From positions 1 to 31,127 of IMG/VR virus record IMGVR_UViG_3300040808_002645: a stretch of DNA of 31,127 nucleotides. One strand, written 5' to 3'. Both the position numbers and the translations under genes were made by a program. This stretch comes from a virus. This document shows, one piece after another, positions 7,872 through 13,898 of the stretch. Within the stretch, counting starts at the first letter, position 1. Each line of letters opens with the position of its first letter. The notes beneath the pieces were generated by a model. The model was given only the letters and a program-made list of their open reading frames with translations. It had not been told where the DNA came from and did no database searches.

Positions 7872-8371
7872 GCCAGCCGCCGCGCCGCGAGCTCCTCGAC
7901 GATGACCGCAGCGTGTCTCGGCGACACTTGCCGCACCATCCGCCTGATGTTGACCTCGACTTCTTCGGCCGTCATCGTCACTGACGATCCCTCTTCGGCC
8001 CGAGCTGCGCGCACGCGCTCGTAAAGGTCGATCTGCAGCTTCCGGCACGCGGGCACGCTGCCCATGCTGCCGAAGTTGCGCGCCTCCGTAATGTCGCGGT
8101 CAATCTGGACGAAGAGCGCCGCCCAAACATCCGACGCCCGAGGGCTGTCGAGCATGGCCACGGGGTTTAGCTCGGTCGTGCCGCTCGAGGGCACCGGCTC
8201 GGGCTCGATGCTGGCGACGTTGCCCGCTTGTGCCTCTTTCCACCACCGCTGCAGCGTCGGCCGACAGATGCCCAGGTCGCGCTTGGCTTGTGACCAGTTA
8301 ATACCGTCGCCGTCGTTGGCTCTCACCAGATAGCGCAGCGCAGATGTGCGCGTCTTGGCGTCGTGCCTCAT
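7868..8371 (-). CDS. terS: Terminase small subunit (HTH)
   Basis: The product has 167 residues. The N-terminus forms a helix-turn-helix (INWSQAKRDLGICRPTLQRWWKE, residues 24-46) of the kind that reads the packaging start site. The middle (residues 75-125) is helical and could build the oligomer ring, and the C-terminus (VEVNIRRMVRQVSPRHAAVIVEELA) may contact the large subunit. It starts at ATG 8371 after a GGGGGTAAACC ribosome site and is followed, with ATGA overlaps, by a methyltransferase and the large subunit. Identification rests on HTH, length and position next to terL; sequence conservation in this family is low. It is the first gene of the long late block. Confidence 0.7.
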   Translation of the reverse strand: MRHDAKTRTSALRYLVRANDGDGINWSQAKRDLGICRPTLQRWWKEAQAGNVASIEPEPVPSSGTTELNPVAMLDSPRASDVWAALFVQIDRDITEARNFGSMGSVPACRKLQIDLYERVRAARAEEGSSVTMTAEEVEVNIRRMVRQVSPRHAAVIVEELAARRLA

Positions 8372-8716
8372 GGTTTACCCCCGTGCGTGTACGTTTTCCG
8401 TCGCCAGCCGCCGCGAAAAACCCGACACGAGAACTCCCCGGGGTATTTTTGCATCGGAGACACGGTTTACCCGTGCACTTGGATCGCAAATTTGCCCCAG
8501 GCTCATCACGTGTCTGCCCCTCTGCAGCTCGCCATATCGCCAGCATAGCACGCCAACCCGCCGAGACGGAAAACGGCCGCCGAGACTACCCCGACGGCCG
8601 CAACCGAGCACCGCCGACAAATGCGAGCGCCGACGGATGCCCGAGCCTACCACGACCACACCAGCAGCACAACGAGCACCACAAGCACCGACAGCGCCGT
8701 GATGGTCACGACGTCA
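8372..8716 (-). promoter_or_regulatory. 345-base leader before the late operon
   Basis: This stretch has no conventional gene. On the leftward strand it has an extended -10 promoter candidate (TGC TATGCT, -10 at 8547-8542) that would give a transcript start near 8535 and a leader of about 160 bases before terS. The leader contains a CCCCGGGG palindrome flanked by A5/T5 tracts (8415-8451) that could fold into an imperfect hairpin in either direction. Overlapping frames look like shadows except for one hydrophobic micro-ORF, listed separately. The -35 is poor, so a phage-encoded activator could be needed. Confidence 0.4.
8647..8709 (-). CDS. Possible 20-residue hydrophobic peptide
   Basis: A GTG-started frame encodes MTITALSVLVVLVVLLVWSW, an almost pure transmembrane helix ended by Trp-Ser-Trp. 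It begins eight bases after the end of the RusA gene. There is no good Shine-Dalgarno, and the DNA is a low-complexity GTG/CTG run, so the frame may be accidental. Listed because single-helix peptides this small are common in phages and always missed. Confidence 0.2.
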   Translation of the reverse strand: MTITALSVLVVLVVLLVWSW

Positions 8717-9181
8717 TCAAGGACCGTCCACATCATCCACCCAATACTGCACGCCAACGATGACGTGCGGGCTCTTGCCGCAGCGTTTACGCGCCGACAG
8801 CTCGACGACCCAGCGGTCATCCTCAAGCCAACGTGCGCCGCTGCTAGGGTGCTTCATCTGCAGCCCGTCGAGCACCGCCTTCACCACGTTGTCCACGTCC
8901 TGCTTCCCCACGTGGTACGCCAGCCCGGCATCCCACATCGGGCGCGGAATGTGCGACGGGCGACGACCAGGGCGACGATACACGATGTCTACCGTGACTC
9001 GGCACATCCCGACGACAGGAGGCGCATCGGCCGGGATAGCCCGCCGCACTCGTGCCTCGTAACGGGTCGTCTTCGCTGGCGTATACATGCGCACGCGCTT
9101 TCCGACGAGCGCAGCCCGAGGTCGCCCCTTGCCCACGGGATCGCCATCAACCAAGAACTGCAGCGGCTCACTCCATGCCAT
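8717..9181 (-). CDS. RusA-family Holliday junction resolvase
   Basis: The product has 154 residues, somewhat longer than the classic 120-residue RusA. It cuts four-way junctions made during recombination and replication. Motifs: GKGRPRAA at residues 17-24, YTPAKTTRYE at 33-42, the catalytic acidic cluster with D95 and D97 in KQDVDN and D105 in AVLDGL, then WLEDDRWVVELSARKR at 118-133, which supplies further acidic and basic residues. All expected active-site positions are present. It is coupled to the upstream gene by a one-base TGATG overlap. It could clean branched DNA before packaging, which fits its place just upstream of the terminase block. Confidence 0.9.
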   Translation of the reverse strand: MAWSEPLQFLVDGDPVGKGRPRAALVGKRVRMYTPAKTTRYEARVRRAIPADAPPVVGMCRVTVDIVYRRPGRRPSHIPRPMWDAGLAYHVGKQDVDNVVKAVLDGLQMKHPSSGARWLEDDRWVVELSARKRCGKSPHVIVGVQYWVDDVDGP

Positions 9182-9570
9182 CAGTCGACCGGCATCGGCC
9201 GCAGCGGCTCGACATCTACCGTCAACGCTGGTCCCGGCGACGGCTTGATGCGCCGAGCTCGCGGGGGGGCATCGGCCACGGCATCCGCAATCGTCTCGGC
9301 TAACCAGATGCCGAAGGTAATGAGGGCATCCCGCACCGGCTCGGGCATCACGACATCGGCCCCAGGTATCGCGTCGTCTAGGTCATCAATCCAAGCCCCG
9401 ACCGCCCGCGCTTGACCCTTTACGCGCCCCTTGCGTCGGATGACCTTGCGCACCATGTCAGGAATCGCCCGCACTGGCTCGGCGAAGGCACGAGCCCGAG
9501 CGTCGGGCATGATTGACAGGGCACTTGCCCCGCCGCTGCAGATAAGGCTGATAATCGCAAGGGGATCCAT
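9181..9570 (-). CDS. Unknown small protein with two hydrophobic helices, 129 aa
   Basis: I do not recognise this protein. The start is ATG 9570, with GGAG five bases upstream; a GTG two codons earlier overlaps that site and is rejected. The N-terminus is hydrophobic (PLAIISLICSGGASALSI), and a second segment at about residues 83-103 (VRDALITFGIWLAETIADAV) is amphipathic to hydrophobic. Between them is a basic stretch with RKVIRRKGRVKGQARAVGAW. The tail is Pro/Arg-rich. It could be membrane-associated. It sits between the cytosine methyltransferase and RusA genes, which gives no clear clue to function. Confidence 0.55.
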   Translation of the reverse strand: MDPLAIISLICSGGASALSIMPDARARAFAEPVRAIPDMVRKVIRRKGRVKGQARAVGAWIDDLDDAIPGADVVMPEPVRDALITFGIWLAETIADAVADAPPRARRIKPSPGPALTVDVEPLRPMPVD

Positions 9571-9616
9571 AGGCACTCCGTGTCTGGCTGCATGCTACGG
9601 ATCTAACGTGGCAGCG

Positions 9617-10489
9617 TCAACCTGCACCGAGCACTGACCTGACGACTACTTCCGCCAGCTTGGGCGGCACGGCGTTACCGACTTGGCGGTATTGCTCGGT
9701 CAGCGTGCCTACGAAGACAGCCGCAGCCGGGAATCCCTGCAGCGTCGCGCACTCGGCCACGGTCAGACGTCGCCGACCGGTTGCGCGATAGAGCTGGTCG
9801 CTCGGTCGGTTGTCGCTCTTGCCTCGCTGCTCTGCGTAGGTGTGACCCTTGCCCTCTGTCGCGGTCACTGCGTGCGCCGGCACGTCAATGATGCGCCCAA
9901 GCCGCAACGCCTCGCCCATCGTCACCCAAGGCAGCCCATCGCCGCCGTGTGTCGTCGCTGGCTCCTCGACTCGATGCAGCCCGCACACAAGGAACACCCG
10001 CCGCCGATGCTGCGGCACGCCATAGTCTGCAGCATCCAGCGTCCAGACCTGCACCGACTCAAAGCGCCGCCGAGCCTCGACAACCACCACACGCTCCCAA
10101 TAGCAGCCTGGGCAGGTCATCGGGTCGCCGCAAGACTTCGTATGCCAGAGCAGCCCGCGCACGTTCTCGCAGATGAGCCACGTCGGCCGATGCTCGGCCC
10201 TATCGAGGGCATCGAAGACCCAGGGCCAGCCGTTGCGCTCGTCTCGCGCCCCGCGTTTAGCACCCGCCGAGCTCCACGCCTGGCACGGTGGCGATGCCCA
10301 CCACAAATCAGCAGCGACCGGCCGCCAGCCCCGCACGTCGCCCCGATGCAGCGGCACGTGCGGCAAGTTGAGCCGGTGAGCAATGCCCGCCAGCCGATCC
10401 AGCTCGACAGCTTGCACCAGCTCGCACCCGGCCGCCTCGATGCCCATCGAAGCGCCGCCAGCACCCGCGAACAGGTCTACCGCCTGCAT
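9617..10489 (-). CDS. C5-cytosine DNA methyltransferase
   Basis: The product has 290 residues from ATG 10489; the longer open frame upstream overlaps another gene and is not used. Motifs are in canonical order: I (DLFAGAGGASMGIEAAG, residues 5-21), IV with the catalytic cysteine (WASPPCQAWS, C69), VI (ENVRG, 108-112), VIII (QHRRRVFLV, 160-168) and X (QVGNAVPPKLA near the C-terminus). It adds a methyl group to cytosine C5 in a specific DNA site. The recognition part is short. A four-cysteine-like insertion (CGDPMTCPGC, residues 120-129, with a nearby His) may bind zinc. No cognate restriction enzyme is nearby. It is coupled to the upstream winged-helix-like gene by a one-base overlap. Confidence 0.93.
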   Translation of the reverse strand: MQAVDLFAGAGGASMGIEAAGCELVQAVELDRLAGIAHRLNLPHVPLHRGDVRGWRPVAADLWWASPPCQAWSSAGAKRGARDERNGWPWVFDALDRAEHRPTWLICENVRGLLWHTKSCGDPMTCPGCYWERVVVVEARRRFESVQVWTLDAADYGVPQHRRRVFLVCGLHRVEEPATTHGGDGLPWVTMGEALRLGRIIDVPAHAVTATEGKGHTYAEQRGKSDNRPSDQLYRATGRRRLTVAECATLQGFPAAAVFVGTLTEQYRQVGNAVPPKLAEVVVRSVLGAG

Positions 10490-10758
10490 CAGACATACCC
10501 AAGCAGCGCCGGCACCTCGAGCGCCCGGTCGGCATCGACAAGGCACGTAGCCCGCGACATCAGGTATCCGGCCTCGGTTGTCACGAGGGCATCCCATTGC
10601 CCATGCCCGAGCTCTACGACGACGAGCGACACGAGCCGCAGCCGCAGCGCTTGCTTGACCGTCCGCTTCGGCAGCCCGTTGACGCACACCGGCCCCCGAG
10701 CATGCTCGATGCGCTCGCATAGGCCGATCAGCTCCCACATCATCTTCTTGTCAGTCAT
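10489..10758 (-). CDS. Small winged-helix-like protein, 89 aa
   Basis: The start is ATG 10758, with an AGGGGTGAGC ribosome site; a further 19 codons upstream are open but reach into the repeat region and lack a site. The fold impression is a winged helix: helices with LPKRTVKQALRLRLVSLV, then beta strands and turn (ELGHGQWDALVTTEAGYLM). This resembles small DNA-binding regulators whose recognition helix is followed by TEAG. It is the first gene downstream of the repeat-rich control region, and so may be the protein that binds there or a gene controlled from there. No enzyme motif is seen. Confidence 0.55.
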   Translation of the reverse strand: MTDKKMMWELIGLCERIEHARGPVCVNGLPKRTVKQALRLRLVSLVVVELGHGQWDALVTTEAGYLMSRATCLVDADRALEVPALLGYV

Positions 10759-11129
10759 GCTCACCCCTGCTCTGTTCACACCGCTGCGAACAGATCGAAC
10801 GATAGAACGCTGCATATCCGCGCGTGTTCACACTGTTCACAAATGTGTGAACAACGATAAGGCAGTATGTAGCGCGTATATCTATAAAAATATTGGTTTT
10901 GTTCACATATTTAAAAAGGGTATACGCACGCGCGAAGCAAATCTCATATATCCGGCCGATATGCGATTTCCGGCCCCAACAACAATACCCCCTGCGCAGT
11001 GCGAACACGCGAACACCGGGCGATAATGACGGGCGAACCTGCGTTCACGTGTTCACACGCCGTGCGAACAGTGCGAACAGCCCCCGCATATTGGGGCTTG
11101 CTCGCCGGGTATCGTTGTTCACACGGGGT
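10759..11129. other. Candidate replication origin or master operator (short-repeat array plus AT-rich core)
   Basis: This 371-base gap has no gene. It holds about a dozen copies of an 8-base word, TGTTCRCA, in both orientations. Exact copies lie at 10773-10780, 10825-10832, 10834-10841, 10900-10907, 11050-11057 and 11116-11123. Complement copies lie at 10785-10792, 10846-10853, 11000-11007, 11063-11070 and 11072-11079. Near copies lie at 11008-11015 and 11042-11049. Between the two main clusters is the only AT-rich patch of the genome (about 10875-10925). Repeats flanking an easily melted core are the layout of iteron origins; a multi-site operator is the alternative. HTH and RHH-like genes flank it. 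Confidence 0.6.
10834..10853. repeat. Perfect 20-base inverted repeat inside the origin/operator region
   Basis: TGTTCACA AATG TGTGAACA is a perfect 8-base inverted repeat with a four-base spacer. It has the geometry of a dimeric DNA-binding protein's operator and is preceded directly by another copy of the same half-site at 10825-10832. Confidence 0.8.
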
Positions 11130-11603
11130 CTAGGGCTGCTCACGTGACGTCATCAGCGACAGCAGCGCCCGACGCACGCCGGCCGGGCTTCCGTGATGCT
11201 CGACGACATCGAGGGGCACACGCAGCACCGCTCGGCCGCGCTGGTCATCCTCGCCGCTGACGGGCTCCATAGGCCCCAGCATGTCACGCACGACGCCGAG
11301 CATGCTCATGCCGGCCCGATGCGCCTCAAGCGCCACAAAGGCGTGCAGACGCTCCGAGACGCGCACGTGTATTGACCGAACCAGCGACACCGGCCGCCCG
11401 GTCTTGACTGGCAGCCCCAGCAGATACCGCAGCCGCACCACAACCTTGCGCAAGTATCGGTCAGACCGCCCCGCATCGAGGTAGCGCAACTGGGCCTCGC
11501 CATAGTCGAGGGCAGACAGCCCCGGCCGTGTCGGGTGAGGCAACGCCGCGAGCTCGGCCCGATGTTCTGCGAGCAGCGCCCGCAGCTTATCGGCCGCTGT
11601 CAT
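11130..11603 (-). CDS. Ribbon-helix-helix-like DNA-binding protein, 157 aa
   Basis: The product has 157 residues from ATG 11603, which overlaps the stop of the upstream HTH gene by ATGA. Residues about 76-110 have the pattern of a ribbon-helix-helix: a short strand with alternating residues (SIHVRVSERL), then two helices (HAFVALEAHRAG and MSMLGVVRDML) joined by a Gly turn. Such proteins bind repeated short operators as dimers. The N-terminal 60 residues are helical and charged. The gene ends seven bases from the last TGTTCACA repeat, so binding to those repeats is a reasonable inference. A role in regulation, replication control or partition cannot be distinguished. Confidence 0.55.
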   Translation of the reverse strand: MTAADKLRALLAEHRAELAALPHPTRPGLSALDYGEAQLRYLDAGRSDRYLRKVVVRLRYLLGLPVKTGRPVSLVRSIHVRVSERLHAFVALEAHRAGMSMLGVVRDMLGPMEPVSGEDDQRGRAVLRVPLDVVEHHGSPAGVRRALLSLMTSREQP

Positions 11604-12550
11604 TCGCCCGCCGCAAACAGCCGCCCGAACAGTCGCCGCCAAGCTCCCGCGCCGTCATAGCGCACGAGTCCCGCTGCGATGGCTTCGCGTTGCTCTCGGC
11701 CGTCGTCGAGCTGCTGCTGTAACGACTGCACGAGCGCCCGCAGCGTCGCCACTTCTTCGGATACCTCGAGGATTCGGGCCTCTTGCGTGCGCACGACTTC
11801 GATGCACTGCGCTAGACGGTCGTCGATGACTTGCGGCTCGGGCACCACTTCGGCCTCGGGCTGCGTGTCGTCGTTTTGCGACAGGTCAACGCGAGCCGTC
11901 GCCGCAGCCTCCGACACGTCAACCAAGCGCACCTGGCGGCCGTCGCGCGACTCTGTGCGCACGTCAACCTTGCCATGTTGTGCCCATCGTCGAACCGTGC
12001 TTGACGCCCTGCCTACCCTCTTCGCGGCTTCGGGCACCGTTACCCAGTCGCTCGATGGTGCTTCGCGCTCATCGTCAGCGACGGCACGCACCCACAGCCA
12101 CGTCTTGTAGATCACATCACGCTCGCACCACTGCGGCCGGGCTGCGATGCGTCGCACGAGCTCGTCAAACTGCTTCGGCAACGTCACGCCACTGCGCAGC
12201 ATCACCCGAAGGTGCTGGGCATAAGACAGGCTCATCGCGCTATCGTGCGCCCCATATTCGATGATGTGATCACGGCACATCGTGTCGTAGGCAGTCTGGG
12301 CGCCCGCTCGCACTGCATCTTGCAGCCACACGCCGCTGACTTTGCTCTTTAGCCGCGCATTGCCCCGCATGAACGCAACGATTGCAGCGGTATTGTAGTA
12401 CCGGCAATGTCTGCCGGGACCGGCGCCGGCCATATAGTCAACCTTTCCGCGTGCAACGAGCTTGCACAGCATCGAGTCACTGATCCCGAGCACCTGCACG
12501 ACATCGGCCATTCGGAGATACAGAGGCGCCGTGTATAGCTTCCCGGTCAT
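11600..12550 (-). CDS. DNA-binding protein with two HTH domains and a coiled coil
   Basis: The product has 316 residues from ATG 12550, with the best ribosome site in the genome (AGGAGGTGA at 12555-12563). It has an N-terminal excisionase/MerR-like HTH (residues 9-63, with LYLRMADVVQVLGISDS), a helical middle (65-160) rich in Trp and Arg, a second HTH (168-215, with WVTVPEAAKRVGRASSTVRRWA), an acidic Pro/Glu linker, a coiled coil (243-292) and a short basic tail. Two DNA-binding domains and an oligomerisation helix suit a protein that bridges repeated sites. It lies two genes from the repeat array, so it is a candidate replication initiator, partition protein or repressor. No family is recognised over its full length. 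Confidence 0.65.
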   Translation of the reverse strand: MTGKLYTAPLYLRMADVVQVLGISDSMLCKLVARGKVDYMAGAGPGRHCRYYNTAAIVAFMRGNARLKSKVSGVWLQDAVRAGAQTAYDTMCRDHIIEYGAHDSAMSLSYAQHLRVMLRSGVTLPKQFDELVRRIAARPQWCERDVIYKTWLWVRAVADDEREAPSSDWVTVPEAAKRVGRASSTVRRWAQHGKVDVRTESRDGRQVRLVDVSEAAATARVDLSQNDDTQPEAEVVPEPQVIDDRLAQCIEVVRTQEARILEVSEEVATLRALVQSLQQQLDDGREQREAIAAGLVRYDGAGAWRRLFGRLFAAGE

Positions 12551-12762
12551 TGCGTCACCTCCTGGCGATACTGACCGCACGGCGACGGCACGACACAACG
12601 CGCCCGACGTCGCGCAGCGCGCACGGCACGCTCGCGAAGCTGGTGGTCGCCATGGGCGCCGGCCATGTCTGCGATGTCTTGCAGGTCGTAGCCTGCGTCT
12701 TCGATGCGCCCCCATGGGATGCGCGCTCGCGTCAGTAGGTTGTCCAGCTCGTCACTTGTCAT
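12547..12762 (-). CDS. Small unknown protein, 71 aa, leading the HTH operon
   Basis: The start is ATG 12762, with a GGGGGTAAC ribosome site. The acidic N-terminal half (TSDELDNLLTRARIPWGRIEDAGYDLQDIADMAGA) looks helical, while the C-terminal half is strongly basic (RERAVRAARRRAR). It overlaps the start of the two-HTH gene by ATGA, and its last codons carry that gene's AGGAGGTGA site, so the two are translationally coupled. It is the first gene after the divergent promoter region. A regulatory role is possible; nothing specific can be seen. Confidence 0.6.
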   Translation of the reverse strand: MTSDELDNLLTRARIPWGRIEDAGYDLQDIADMAGAHGDHQLRERAVRAARRRARCVVPSPCGQYRQEVTQ

Positions 12763-12818
12763 CGTTACCCCCTTGCCCTGTTGGGCTCGCCAGCGATACA
12801 AGCACCGCCGACATCCAA

Positions 12819-12847
12819 CGAGTACACCTCTCCCGATATGCTGTCAA
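12819..12847 (-). promoter_or_regulatory. Candidate leftward promoter
   Basis: A perfect -35 TTGACA (12847-12842) is followed after 17 bases by TACTCG (12824-12819), a weak -10. It would start transcription near 12810, about 50 bases before the gene at 12762. Confidence 0.35.
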
Positions 12848-12891
12848 CAAAAAGGGGATAAACAAGCGCCAGCCGTGCCCAGGTCAGCCCG

Positions 12892-12900
12892 TGATACGAT
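12892..12900 (+). promoter_or_regulatory. Candidate rightward extended -10 promoter
   Basis: TG A TACGAT matches an extended -10 element. The start of transcription would fall near 12907, just before the ribosome site CGGAGG and the ATG at 12921. No -35 is evident. Confidence 0.35.
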
Positions 12901-12920
12901 GCCTCAACCACGGAGGTCGA

Positions 12921-13310
12921 ATGCCTGTTCTCTACGTCACGCCCCTGCTGCCCGCGCTCCCAGCCGACCCGACGCCCGGCGACCTTTACTCTCACCTCAT
13001 TGAGCTGCGCATCATCGCGGACCGCGTATCCTATGAAGGAGCCATCGCCGTCATGCCGCTGTCATCGGCCGTGATGCTTGGGGCTCTATGTGCCATCGCT
13101 GCACCGCTGCCTGACATCCCGATTCCGAGCGTACCTGCTGACGACGTGATGCCGTGGCTTGAGCGTCACGGCTCGACGGGCGACCAGTGGAGCGAGATCG
13201 GCGCATCGGTAGACTGCAGCATCGGGGCCATGGTGCCGACGCTGGCGGGCATGCTTGCGATGCAATGCCCCGACGAGCTCGAGGTCGAGATCAGCGCCCG
13301 CATGGGGTGA
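12921..13310 (+). CDS. Unknown rightward protein, 129 aa
   Basis: I do not recognise this protein. It is one of only four rightward genes. The ATG at 12921 is preceded by CGGAGG, the better fit than upstream in-frame codons that lie in the promoter region. The product is acidic with a proline-rich N-terminus (LLPALPADPTPGDLY), a helical part with IELRIIADRVSYEGAIAVM, a hydrophobic stretch (SSAVMLGALCAIAAPLP) and an acidic end. It stands alone between a divergent promoter region and a strong hairpin, so it is a single-gene transcript facing the replication operon. Such isolated early genes in phages often code for host-directed or regulatory proteins; that is inference. Confidence 0.65.
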   Translation: MPVLYVTPLLPALPADPTPGDLYSHLIELRIIADRVSYEGAIAVMPLSSAVMLGALCAIAAPLPDIPIPSVPADDVMPWLERHGSTGDQWSEIGASVDCSIGAMVPTLAGMLAMQCPDELEVEISARMG

Positions 13311-13352
13311 AAACGCGCCCTACCCAAAAACTGCCAAGCAGGGTAGGGCGCG
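13310..13352 (-). terminator. Strong hairpin terminator between convergent genes
   Basis: A perfect 12-base stem pairs 13314-13325 (CGCGCCCTACCC) with 13341-13352 around a 15-base loop. On the leftward strand it is followed by TTTT (13313-13310), so it fits an intrinsic terminator for the leftward replication operon that ends at 13439. For the rightward gene the same stem has no U run and would act only as a stabilising structure. The 80 bases between it and 13438 show nothing else. Confidence 0.7.
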
Positions 13353-13438
13353 CGAGCACCGCCCCAAAGCTGCAAGACGGGCGGGCTCTAGCGGACGCAT
13401 TCAACCAAGCCGGAGGAACGCACCGCGACCATATCACA

Positions 13439-13642
13439 TCAAAGCTCGTCAGTCTCGCGCAGCATGCCCCGCAGCGTCACGGCTCGAATACGCATCTGCT
13501 GGCGACGCTTGGGGCTCTTGACGTGCGGTAGCTTCGCTTCCAGCCTTGCGAGCCGCCGCTGTGCCCGAGCACGCCAGCCCGGCGTTTGGTGGTCGATCAG
13601 GTCAACTACCGACGTGAAGAGCTGCACGATGTCGCCGATCAT
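13439..13642 (-). CDS. Small helical basic protein, 67 aa
   Basis: The start is ATG 13642, overlapping the stop of the membrane peptide upstream (ATGA); the open frame further upstream is that peptide's gene in another frame. The N-terminus is hydrophobic and helical (IVQLFTSVVDLID); the rest is a long Arg/Lys/Leu helix (RARAQRRLARLEAKLPHVKSPKRRQQMRIRAVTL). No family is recognised. It is the last gene of the leftward replication block, before the strong hairpin. Nucleic acid or membrane association is possible from charge and amphipathicity. Confidence 0.55.
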   Translation of the reverse strand: MIGDIVQLFTSVVDLIDHQTPGWRARAQRRLARLEAKLPHVKSPKRRQQMRIRAVTLRGMLRETDEL

Positions 13643-13743
13643 GCGTAGTCCAGCATGAACGCGCACGCTGCGAACCACGACGCGCACACGGCCACGCCGA
13701 GCATAAGCCGCACGATGCCGTCGATCACCCGGTCATCGTTCAC
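13639..13743 (-). CDS. Single-pass membrane peptide, 34 aa
   Basis: A GTG-started gene of 34 codons. After a charged N-terminus (MNDDRVIDG) comes one hydrophobic helix (IVRLMLGVAVCASWFAACAFM), ending DYA. GTG overlaps the upstream stop (GTGA), and a GGGGGTCAA ribosome site lies at proper spacing, inside the end of the upstream gene. Its stop overlaps the next ATG. Membrane role unknown; superinfection exclusion or a lysis accessory are possibilities only. Confidence 0.6.
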   Translation of the reverse strand: MNDDRVIDGIVRLMLGVAVCASWFAACAFMLDYA

Positions 13744-13898
13744 TTGACCCCCTGCAGCGCCCGCAGCGCATCAAGGTGCTCCTTCAGGTTCTCCAGCATC
13801 TCGACCACATCGGCCTCGCCATTGCGGGCGGCGTCGATGGCGTCCGCTAGCGTGATGTCGATGTCTATCCAGACGTATTCCGTCTCATTGCTCGCCAT
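13740..13898 (-). CDS. Small acidic helical protein, 52 aa
   Basis: A 52-residue protein from ATG 13898, with a clear CAGGGGGTAACC ribosome site, ending at TGA 13740. The sequence is acidic and helical: ETEYVWIDIDITLADAIDAA, then ADVVEMLENLKEHLDALRALQG, with heptad-like leucines that could form a coiled coil. It has a 14-base overlap with the zinc-ribbon-like gene upstream and a 4-base overlap with the peptide downstream. It is short enough to be missed by gene callers. A small adaptor or inhibitor protein is possible; no function can be assigned. Confidence 0.65.
   Translation of the reverse strand: MASNETEYVWIDIDITLADAIDAARNGEADVVEMLENLKEHLDALRALQGVK

Noticed and set aside
7872-8048. 59-residue N-terminal extension of the DPPY methyltransferase
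   Set aside because: It overlaps the small terminase gene in another frame; the ATG at 7871 gives the usual ATGA coupling.
8372-8716. tRNA gene in the leader region
   Set aside because: Neither strand has a TTC loop with matching acceptor stem; the structured part is an AT-flanked palindrome.
9683-11026. 447-codon open frame on the plus strand
   Set aside because: Antisense to the C5-methyltransferase, whose motifs are all intact, and runs into the repeat region.
10773-11123. CRISPR array
   Set aside because: Repeats are only 8 bases, in both orientations and with irregular spacing; no spacers or cas genes.
11600-12550. Integrase-associated excisionase
   Set aside because: The first HTH resembles excisionases, but the protein is far too long, has a second HTH and coiled coil, and no integrase is present in the genome.
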